Source: Chloroflexota bacterium (GTDB lineage Bacteria > Chloroflexota > Dehalococcoidia > Lucifugimonadales > JAPUKM01). From it: DNA of 11,336 nucleotides. Made by a program: the position numbers and the translations under genes. Below are positions 6,111 to 11,336 of this stretch, piece by piece (the first letter of the stretch is position 1; each line of letters begins with the position of its first letter). The notes under the pieces are model-generated. The model was not told the DNA's origin. It saw nothing but the letters and a program-made list of their open reading frames with translations, and searched no databases. Location: assembly GCA_027295645.1 (NCBI GenBank), contig JAPUKM010000283.1:1-11336 (forward strand). Direction: 5' to 3'.

Positions 6111-7001
6111 CTAGACCTTGGCAGCCTCGGCCACCTTCTCCTCAATCCTTCGCGGGGACACGATGTGCCGACCCAGCCCCATCTCCTTCGGACTGAAGCC
6201 CAGCGCCAGACCCACCAGTTGCGGCAGGTGCAGGATGGGCATGTGGATCCTGATGCCATTCTGCGAGGCCGCCTTGGGCTGGAAGCTGTCCAGGTTCAAG
6301 TGGCACAGGGGGCATGGCGTAACCATAGCATCCGCACCCAGGCTCTGGGCCTCGGATGTGTGATTGGCCACCATGGCGAGCGAGTTCTTCTCGTTGATGG
6401 TGAGGATGGGGAAGCCGCAGCACCGGGTCTTACCGGAGAAGTCCACCACCGTTGCGCCCACCGCCTCAATGAGGGCCTCCAGAGACCTCTCCCGACCCGG
6501 GTGCGAGTCGAACTCAAGGGCCCAGGATGGCCTCACGATATAGCATCCATAGAACGGAGCTAGCTTGAGATCTGGCAGGGCGCGCACGAACTTCTTCTTC
6601 AACTCTTCAATCCCAATATCCTCCACCATGATCCACATAATGTGCTTGATCTCCGCAGTGCCCCTATACTCCAAGCCCTCCTCCTTGAGGGTCTCGTTAA
6701 CCTCAGCAAGGTGGGCGGGATCATCCCGGAGCCGCTTATTTGCCTGACTCATCACCCCCTGGCACGTAGAGCAGATGGTCATGATGGGCAGACCCATCTG
6801 TTCCGCCATGGCGAAGGTACGGGCGTTCAGCGTGTCGCCCAGAAACTCGTTCTTCTCCTGCAGAATCCCTGACCCTGTGCACGAAGCTCCGTACATCTCT
6901 TCCAACTCGATGTCCAGCCGCTCACACACCTTGAGGACCGCAGGATACAGCTCTGGACACCCACCACGAGACACACACCCTGGAAAGAACGCATATTTCA
7001 C
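6111..7001 (-). CDS. CCG-domain iron-sulfur subunit (HdrB / class E SdhE-like) of succinate dehydrogenase
   Basis: This 296-residue protein belongs to the heterodisulfide reductase subunit B family, with two cysteine-rich CCG domains that can hold noncubane [4Fe-4S] clusters. In Sulfolobus-type succinate dehydrogenases such a protein replaces the usual membrane anchors and passes electrons toward quinone. The C-terminal site is complete: C153, C194-C195 (CCGFP) and C230/C233 (CPLCH). The N-terminal site has C9 (FPGC), C41 and C77/C80 (CSTC), but position 42 is Thr (SCTGSG) where HdrB has a second adjacent Cys. There is no obvious transmembrane helix. The start is GTG at 6999-7001, overlapping the sdhB stop as GTGA, so translation is coupled. 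It could also act as a thiol- or other-donor module, because TfrB of methanogen thiol:fumarate reductase fuses an SdhB-like part to an HdrB-like part. Confidence 0.88.
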   Translation of the reverse strand: MKYAFFPGCVSRGGCPELYPAVLKVCERLDIELEEMYGASCTGSGILQEKNEFLGDTLNARTFAMAEQMGLPIMTICSTCQGVMSQANKRLRDDPAHLAEVNETLKEEGLEYRGTAEIKHIMWIMVEDIGIEELKKKFVRALPDLKLAPFYGCYIVRPSWALEFDSHPGRERSLEALIEAVGATVVDFSGKTRCCGFPILTINEKNSLAMVANHTSEAQSLGADAMVTPCPLCHLNLDSFQPKAASQNGIRIHMPILHLPQLVGLALGFSPKEMGLGRHIVSPRRIEEKVAEAAKV

Positions 7002-7960
7002 TTGCGGGCCTCCACCTTCTTAAAGATTCGGCGTACGTTCTTGACCCCCGGAATCGACTTATGCCGTATGGGTGGAAGTTTCCGGCGGCGCAGCGCCCGC
7101 AGGCCGATCGGAATCATCCCCAACAATGGGCCAAGGCTTAGCGGGTTGAACATCCCAAAGGTCTTGGGGATCATCCGAAGCTCGTCCAGCCAGCCGCTGT
7201 GCTCCACCAGATCACTAAAGGCCTCGGTATGCCGCGCCCCATAGTTACCATCGAAGCCAGCAGCGATGGCCCTGTCGCGCAGCGCCATAATCCGATCCAT
7301 GGGTGCCACGCCCTTGGGGCACACCTCCACACATTCATAGCATCTTGTGCAGTCCCATATCCCCGTATACTTGCTGAGCTCTTTCAGGCGATGTTTGTCG
7401 GCATCATCGCGCGGGTCGCCCACAAAGCGGTAGGCCTTCGCCAGCGCCGCGGGGCCTAGAAAATTGGGGTCCACCTCCAGCACAGTGCAATCCGAGACAC
7501 AGGCACCGCACATGATGCAGCCCATAACGCCCGTCAGATGGATCATCGCCTCGTTTGGAGCGATGTACTCATCCTCCGGCTCGGGCTCCTGGGGCTGAAG
7601 CCACGGCTCAACGTCTCGGATCTTGTCCCAGAAGGGCTTCATATCCACGACCAGGTCCTTGATGACCGGCTGGTTGGTCATGGGCTCTATCCGCACCTTG
7701 CTCTGGCCATCCATCACGCTGATCAGCTTGGTCTTGCACGCCAGAGTGGCATGGCCCTCCACCCTCATTGCGCAGGAGCCGCAGATGGAGGCCCGGCATG
7801 AGCACCGCAACGCAAGGCTCTCATCCACCTCCTCCCGGACTTTGATAAGCGAGTCAAGGACAGTGAAGTGCTCCTCCACATCAACCGTGAATTCCTCATA
7901 ATGCGGTTGAGGTTTGTCAGATTCCGGGTTGAACCGCTTGATCGCTAGCGTAACCTGCAT
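6998..7960 (-). CDS. sdhB: Succinate dehydrogenase/fumarate reductase iron-sulfur subunit with C-terminal extension
   Basis: It carries electrons from the SdhA flavin through three Fe-S clusters. The [2Fe-2S] site is C55, C60, C63 and C75 (CRASICGSCAM), with an additional C53. The [4Fe-4S] site is C148, C151, C154 and C158. The third site reads C204-x2-C207-x2-C210-x3-C214-P. The usual [3Fe-4S] enzyme lacks C207, so this site probably binds a second [4Fe-4S], as reported for class E enzymes. The protein is 320 residues against about 240 for most SdhB. The extra C-terminal 80 include a hydrophobic stretch followed by RALRRRK (288-294), possibly membrane-associating. I prefer the ATG at 7960, which overlaps the sdhA stop as TGATG and has GAGGAG 6 bases upstream. 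A GTG at 7987 (329 residues) has no good ribosome site. Confidence 0.93.
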   Translation of the reverse strand: MQVTLAIKRFNPESDKPQPHYEEFTVDVEEHFTVLDSLIKVREEVDESLALRCSCRASICGSCAMRVEGHATLACKTKLISVMDGQSKVRIEPMTNQPVIKDLVVDMKPFWDKIRDVEPWLQPQEPEPEDEYIAPNEAMIHLTGVMGCIMCGACVSDCTVLEVDPNFLGPAALAKAYRFVGDPRDDADKHRLKELSKYTGIWDCTRCYECVEVCPKGVAPMDRIMALRDRAIAAGFDGNYGARHTEAFSDLVEHSGWLDELRMIPKTFGMFNPLSLGPLLGMIPIGLRALRRRKLPPIRHKSIPGVKNVRRIFKKVEARK

Positions 7961-9642
7961 CAGTAGCTCCTCGCTTGTGGTTGCCACCTCGTGATGACCA
8001 CGGGAAGGTAATCGATGCTTGGCCCCTCGGGGGACGCGTGAACCAGTATGTGCCTCATCCAGTTCTCATCGTCTCGCTCGGGTATATCCGTGCGATAGTG
8101 TGCTCCACGGCTCTCTTTGCGTGCCAGTGCACTCACACAAATGGTCTCTGCCACATCCAGCATGAACCCCAGTTCCATTGTAAACAGCAGGCTAGTGTTG
8201 AACACCTGACTGTTGTCTCTGACCGCAAGTTGAGCGAACCGCTCTTTCAATTGCAAAATAGCTTTGACGGCCGTCTGCATCCCATCCTCGTTACGAAATA
8301 CGGCCACGTGCTCGTTCATCGTATCGCCCATATCCCTGCGGATCTTAGCCCAGCTGTCGTTGCCGGGCTCACGAGACATCAGCAACTTGATGAAGTCTCG
8401 ATCGGCATTGATCACGGACTCCGATATAGCCTTTTCGCCTGCCTCCGCAGCATAGGTGGCTGCAGTGTGTCCAGAGCGGCGACCAAACACAATTGTGTCC
8501 AGCAGCGAATTCGCACCCAGTCGGTTCCCGCCGTGGACGCTCACATTCGCACATTCACCGGCTGCGTAGAGGCCTGGAATAGTGGTTGCACCATTCACGT
8601 CCGTCTTAATACCGCCCATAATATAGTGGCAGCCTGGTCGTATAGGTACCGGCTGGTCCGCCAGGTTCACATTGACAAAGTCCAGGGCCACTTCATTGAT
8701 ATAGCTAAGCTTAGTCTCTATAAGTTCCCTTCCAAGATGGCGCAGGTCAAGGAGCACACAGCCATCCACGCCGCGCCCCTCGTTGATCTCAGTCTGCACT
8801 GCTCTTGACACGACATCTCGTGAGGCTAGCTCCATCATATTCGGAGCGTACTTCTCCATAAACCGATCGCCCTCGGAGTTGAGCAGGTAGGCCCCCTCGC
8901 CTCGGGCTGCTTCCGTCATCAGTATGCCGTTGCCCTTAAGGGTCGTAGGGTGGTACTGGACCATCTCCATGTCCATCAGGGCGGCCCCTGCCCGGTACGC
9001 CATGGCCATCCCTTCGCCTGTGACGATCAGGCCATTGGTGGACGGCTCATAGACGCGTCCGCTGCCACCGGTTGCCAGTATGACTGCCTTTGATTTGATC
9101 AAGTGAAGCTGGCCGGTCATCAACTCCAAGGCCACAACGCCGCGGCATTGGCCGTCGACCATTACCAGGGAGGTCACGAACCACTCCTCGTAGATACGTG
9201 CCTGCGACTTGACGATCTGCTCATAGAGGACCTGAAGCAGGGCCTGGCCGGTGATATCGGCAACGAAGAAGGTTCTTGCCACCTCCTGCCCACCAAAACG
9301 GCGGGTGCCCAGATGCCCCTCCTCGTCGCGGTTGAAGATAACCCCCATATGCTCCAGCTCTATGAGGGTATCGCCGGCCTCCGAGCACATAACCTCAATG
9401 GCATCCTGATCGCCCAGATAGTCGCTGCCCTTCACAGTAGCCAAGGCGTGGTCGTCCCAGTCATCGCCGCGGCTGGTTAGGGCGGCGTTGATCCCCCCCT
9501 GGGCAGCGTTTGAGTGACTCCGAACGGGATGTACCTTGGTGATCATGGCCACATTCGCTCCACCTGCATCAGCGGCAATAGTGGCCCGCATGCCTGCCAG
9601 CCCGGCTCCCACTACCAGTACGTCATGTTCATAAACTGCCAT
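7960..9642 (-). CDS. sdhA: Succinate dehydrogenase/fumarate reductase flavoprotein subunit
   Basis: This FAD enzyme oxidises succinate to fumarate (or the reverse) and passes electrons to SdhB. It has 560 residues, near the family norm. The N-terminal FAD motif is GAGLAGMRA (12-20). His43 in RSHSNAAQGG (41-50) is the expected covalent FAD site. Active-site motifs are MEMVQYHPTTL (225-235, His231), ARGEGAYLLN (246-255, Arg247), RPGCHYIMGG (335-344, His339) and HGGNRLGANSLLD (370-382, Arg374). The C-terminal SRGAHYRTDIPERDDENW (511-528) is characteristic of the family. All key residues are present. The ATG has GAGGG 8 bases upstream, and an extended -10 promoter lies just before it. It is first in a tightly coupled sdhA-sdhB-CCG operon. 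No sdhC, sdhD or small fourth-subunit gene is visible. Confidence 0.97.
   Translation of the reverse strand: MAVYEHDVLVVGAGLAGMRATIAADAGGANVAMITKVHPVRSHSNAAQGGINAALTSRGDDWDDHALATVKGSDYLGDQDAIEVMCSEAGDTLIELEHMGVIFNRDEEGHLGTRRFGGQEVARTFFVADITGQALLQVLYEQIVKSQARIYEEWFVTSLVMVDGQCRGVVALELMTGQLHLIKSKAVILATGGSGRVYEPSTNGLIVTGEGMAMAYRAGAALMDMEMVQYHPTTLKGNGILMTEAARGEGAYLLNSEGDRFMEKYAPNMMELASRDVVSRAVQTEINEGRGVDGCVLLDLRHLGRELIETKLSYINEVALDFVNVNLADQPVPIRPGCHYIMGGIKTDVNGATTIPGLYAAGECANVSVHGGNRLGANSLLDTIVFGRRSGHTAATYAAEAGEKAISESVINADRDFIKLLMSREPGNDSWAKIRRDMGDTMNEHVAVFRNEDGMQTAVKAILQLKERFAQLAVRDNSQVFNTSLLFTMELGFMLDVAETICVSALARKESRGAHYRTDIPERDDENWMRHILVHASPEGPSIDYLPVVITRWQPQARSY
7967..7972 (-). promoter_or_regulatory. 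Ribosome binding site that decides the sdhB start
   Basis: GAGGAG on the minus strand lies 6 bases before the ATG at 7960, inside the end of sdhA. It favours that ATG over the in-frame GTG at 7987. Confidence 0.7.
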
Positions 9643-9672
9643 GTTGTAAACCCTCGGATGAGTTCTGTCGTG

Positions 9673-9681
9673 ACTATATCA
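9673..9681 (-). promoter_or_regulatory. Extended -10 promoter for the sdh operon
   Basis: The minus strand reads TGATATAGT: TGn plus TATAGT (five of six consensus bases). The hexamer 17 bases upstream is TGTAAA, a weak -35. Start would be near 9666, giving a leader of about 24 bases before the sdhA ATG. The upstream Nudix gene ends at 9697, so read-through from that gene is also possible. Confidence 0.5.
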
Positions 9682-9685
9682 GAAA

Positions 9686-9701
9686 TGTGAAATTTTTTAC
9701 A
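9686..9701. promoter_or_regulatory. CRP/FNR-family-like dyad overlapping the sdh promoter
   Basis: The sequence is TGTGA-N6-TTACA on the plus strand, differing from the CRP-type TGTGA-N6-TCACA pattern at one base. Its centre is about 27 bases upstream of the inferred sdh start, over the -35 region, which would suit repression. It also covers the last bases and stop codon of the Nudix gene, so it may be partly fortuitous in an AT-rich gap. Confidence 0.35.
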
Positions 9702-10296
9702 CGTTGGCCGAATCTCCCAACCGATCCAGCACCAGCAGCAGAGACGCGATGCTCTTGGCGTCATGGAACTCTCCCTCACGCAGCATCGTACGAATCTCGC
9801 CTAACGGCACGGAGACCACTTCAATACTCTCATCGAATTCTGGTTGTGCCTCTCCTGGTGTTAGCCCGGTGGCTAAAAACGAGTGCATCAGTTCGGTACA
9901 GAACCCGGGGGTCGTGTAGAAGCCGCCTAGAGACTCAACGGCCTTGGCCGTAAACCCTGTCTCCTCCAGAAGCTCCCGCCGGGCTGCGGCCTCCGGCGTT
10001 TCCCCCACATCTATGCCACCGGCAGGCACTTCAAGCAATGTCTCTTCTACAGCCTTCCTGTACTGGCGTACAAGTATCACGTTCCCATAAGAGTCCACAG
10101 GAACTACAGCCACAGCGTCACTGTGCTCCACGATCTCTCGGGCAGAGAGGCCTCCATTAGGTAGCTGCACCGTGTCCACTCGAAGACTCACAACCTTGCC
10201 CTGAAAGATGTACCTGCTCTCCTTTGTAGGCTCAGCAGCAATCTTCGACAAAGTCTTCCTCTCCACCTTGCTGGGCTCGAACCTCTGGCCTCTCAC
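9697..10296 (-). CDS. Nudix hydrolase, ADP-ribose pyrophosphatase (NudF) type
   Basis: Likely hydrolyses ADP-ribose to AMP and ribose 5-phosphate, clearing a breakdown product of NAD. The Nudix box is complete: G93-x5-E99-x7-R107-E108-L109-x-E111-E112-x-G114-F115. Upstream, REIVEHSDAVAVVPV (53-67) and VRQYRKAVEETLLEVPAGG (76-94), and downstream GGFYTTPGF (123-131 region), are typical of the ADP-ribose pyrophosphatase subgroup. From the GTG at 10296 it is 199 residues, and the GTG overlaps the nadK stop as GTGA, suggesting coupling. An alternative TTG at 10251 has GGAGAGG about 6 bases upstream and would give 184 residues starting close to the usual family start; I cannot decide between them. 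The pairing with NAD kinase supports a role in nicotinamide nucleotide turnover. Confidence 0.92.
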   Translation of the reverse strand: MRGQRFEPSKVERKTLSKIAAEPTKESRYIFQGKVVSLRVDTVQLPNGGLSAREIVEHSDAVAVVPVDSYGNVILVRQYRKAVEETLLEVPAGGIDVGETPEAAARRELLEETGFTAKAVESLGGFYTTPGFCTELMHSFLATGLTPGEAQPEFDESIEVVSVPLGEIRTMLREGEFHDAKSIASLLLVLDRLGDSANV

Positions 10297-11144
10297 CGCT
10301 GGCCAAGCTTTTGGGTCAGCGTTGCGTAGTAATGCTCGACAGGCTGTCTGCGGAGGAAACGCGCCCGATAGGGGCTCGCTTCCACTGTGACCCGTGACCC
10401 CTCTTCCAAGCTCTCCTCAACGAATCCGTCAATTGAGAGTATGGTCGGATGGTCCGAGTCGACGCCCAACTCTACCGCAGTGCCCGGCGGCAATGCCAGG
10501 GCACTGGCAAAGCCCAACTGGGCCGCGACCGGTTTCAGCAGCATATCCCTAGACAGCGGATGGAGAATAGGGCCTCCTGCAGAAAGGGCGTACCCGGTGC
10601 TTCCCGTGGCAGTTGCGACAATTACTGAATCAGCGTGGTATACCGTGAATGGGACACCATCTATCTTCACCTCTATGGCTACCATTCTGGCAGCCCCGCC
10701 GTTACCTATTACAACCTCATTGAGAGCATGGAGCGGCTCAGAGCCTTTCGGCTCCCCTGCACCGGCACGCGGAGGTAGGATGCGTGCCTGAACCATCGCC
10801 CGCTCCTCAATCCTGACATCGTCGCCCAGGTATGCGTCAACCGAATCCAGGGCTAGGTTGGCGGCCAGTTCAGTCATGAACCCCACCCGTCCCATATTTA
10901 TGCCCAGAATCGGGATGTCGTGGGGTGCCGCTATGCGCGCTGCCCGTAGGATCGTGCCATCGCCACCCACGGTGATGATCAACTCTACACCGGGATGGCC
11001 GCCATGAGCCTGTTCAAGCTCACCCGCAGATCGTATCCAGGCCTCTTCACACGACTTGAGCCGCTCGATAACCTGCTTCACAAGGTCAAAGGCGCCGGGC
11101 ACCCGCTGGTTGTGGACAAAGCCAATCCGCATTAAGGAGGTCAT
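10293..11144 (-). CDS. nadK: NAD kinase
   Basis: It phosphorylates NAD+ to NADP+ using ATP (or polyphosphate in some bacteria), the only route to NADP. It has 283 residues, the usual length. Motifs: GGDGT (60-64), the phosphate-donor site with the catalytic Asp62; GINMGRVGFM (81-90); NE at 142-143 in ALNEVVIG for the nicotinamide ribose; TATGSTGYALSAGGP (178-192), the NAD-binding glycine-rich motif; and LSIDG (236-240). Just before the TGSTGY motif it has HADS where GDG is more common. The ATG at 11144 has no Shine-Dalgarno upstream, and neither does an internal ATG at 11132 (MRIGF) that matches the usual family start. With the promoter candidate close by, the mRNA may be nearly leaderless. 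The stop overlaps the Nudix start. Confidence 0.95.
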   Translation of the reverse strand: MTSLMRIGFVHNQRVPGAFDLVKQVIERLKSCEEAWIRSAGELEQAHGGHPGVELIITVGGDGTILRAARIAAPHDIPILGINMGRVGFMTELAANLALDSVDAYLGDDVRIEERAMVQARILPPRAGAGEPKGSEPLHALNEVVIGNGGAARMVAIEVKIDGVPFTVYHADSVIVATATGSTGYALSAGGPILHPLSRDMLLKPVAAQLGFASALALPPGTAVELGVDSDHPTILSIDGFVEESLEEGSRVTVEASPYRARFLRRQPVEHYYATLTQKLGQR

Positions 11145-11153
11145 TGCAAAACT

Positions 11154-11184
11154 AGGCTATCATCGCCCCCTGGGGGCGTGTCAA
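11154..11184 (-). promoter_or_regulatory. Candidate promoter for nadK
   Basis: On the minus strand a perfect TTGACA (11179-11184) lies upstream of TGATAGCCT, whose TAGCCT (11154-11159) is a weak -10 with a TGn extension. The 19-base spacing is long. A start near 11147 would leave only a few bases before the ATG at 11144, in line with the absence of a ribosome binding site. Confidence 0.35.
11164..11178. repeat. Perfect 15-base GC palindrome between nuoN and nadK
   Basis: CGCCCCC-T-GGGGGCG is a perfect odd palindrome filling the spacer between the candidate -35 and -10 of nadK. As RNA it would form a 6-bp all-GC stem with a 3-base loop. On the minus strand the next T-run (GTTTTG) is about 11 bases beyond the stem, too far for a standard intrinsic terminator. 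It may be an operator or a weak terminator behind the nuo operon. Confidence 0.5.
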
Positions 11185-11215
11185 CGAACAGGACGTGATC
11201 AGCCTGAACACCTCA

Positions 11216-11336
11216 CTACACCCCAGGTAGCAAAACAGCGGCGGAGCTCTCCGCGATCTCAATAAGTGGGCCAGGAACGAGCCCCACGACCAATATTCCC
11301 AGCCCGGTGAGACCCAGGGCCAAACGCATGGGAGCA
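11216..11336 (-). CDS. nuoN: NADH-quinone oxidoreductase subunit N, C-terminal end (partial)
   Basis: Only the last 39 codons and the stop are in the window. They read as one hydrophobic segment (LALGLTGLGILVVGLVPG, with PMR just before it) followed by PLIEIAESSAAVLLPGV. A final transmembrane helix, then a P-G-P-L motif and an Ala-rich tail, is the usual end of NuoN, and similar in NuoM and other Mrp-type proton-pumping subunits. NuoN is part of the membrane arm of complex I. It is normally last in the nuo operon, which fits a gene ending here with nadK next on the same strand. The gap to nadK is 71 bases and contains a palindrome and a promoter candidate. NuoM/MrpD is an alternative because the fragment is short. 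Confidence 0.72.
   Translation of the reverse strand, partial: APMRLALGLTGLGILVVGLVPGPLIEIAESSAAVLLPGV

Noticed and set aside
7961..7987. A GTG start for SdhB nine residues upstream
   Set aside because: It would overlap sdhA by 28 bases with no good ribosome site, while the ATG at 7960 has GAGGAG at ideal spacing.
7975..8808. A 277-codon plus-strand open frame opposite sdhA
   Set aside because: Composition is typical of an antisense shadow (many Cys/His/Arg) and it overlies sequence clearly coding for SdhA.

Overview
The window is a block of core energy and cofactor metabolism from a bacterium. I infer a Chloroflexota lineage, most likely Dehalococcoidia or SAR202-like. The reasons are the FolP sequence style, a LDH-like malate dehydrogenase of the Chloroflexus type, and a succinate dehydrogenase whose third subunit is an HdrB-type CCG protein. 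This placement rests on remembered family features and no search was run. I see no tRNA, rRNA, CRISPR array, transposase or phage gene.

Layout. Bases 1-1310 (minus strand) carry folP followed by folK (cut by the window edge), two steps of folate synthesis. Divergent from them is a plus-strand run: an acyl-CoA carboxylase carboxyltransferase (pccB type, 1526-3088), a 65-residue protein 13 bases behind it (3102-3299), an isocitrate dehydrogenase (3480-4682) with its own promoter and a structured leader, and malate dehydrogenase (4736-5671). Bases 5672-6110 lie between convergent genes. They hold a frameshifted, truncated remnant of a membrane protein, a cluster of palindromes and a REP-like repeat. 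From 9642 down to 6111 (minus strand) run sdhA, sdhB and a CCG-domain subunit, joined by stop/start overlaps. Upstream on the same strand are a Nudix hydrolase and NAD kinase, also overlapping. The right edge holds the last 39 codons of a NuoN-type complex I subunit.

How the genes fit together. Propionyl-CoA carboxylation would feed succinyl-CoA into the TCA cycle. Isocitrate and malate dehydrogenases and the succinate dehydrogenase supply NAD(P)H and electrons, and complex I (NuoN) passes NADH electrons to quinone. NAD kinase and an ADP-ribose pyrophosphatase-like enzyme manage the nicotinamide pool.

The most notable system is the succinate dehydrogenase. It resembles the archaeal 'class E' type: no SdhC/SdhD membrane anchors in the window, an extra cysteine at the third SdhB cluster, a basic C-terminal tail on SdhB, and a CCG subunit whose first cluster site has lost one of its paired cysteines. 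It is a variant of a known theme, not a wholly new system. Most other signals (extended -10 promoters, a CRP/FNR-like dyad before sdhA, a GC-rich palindrome before nadK) are regulatory inferences.
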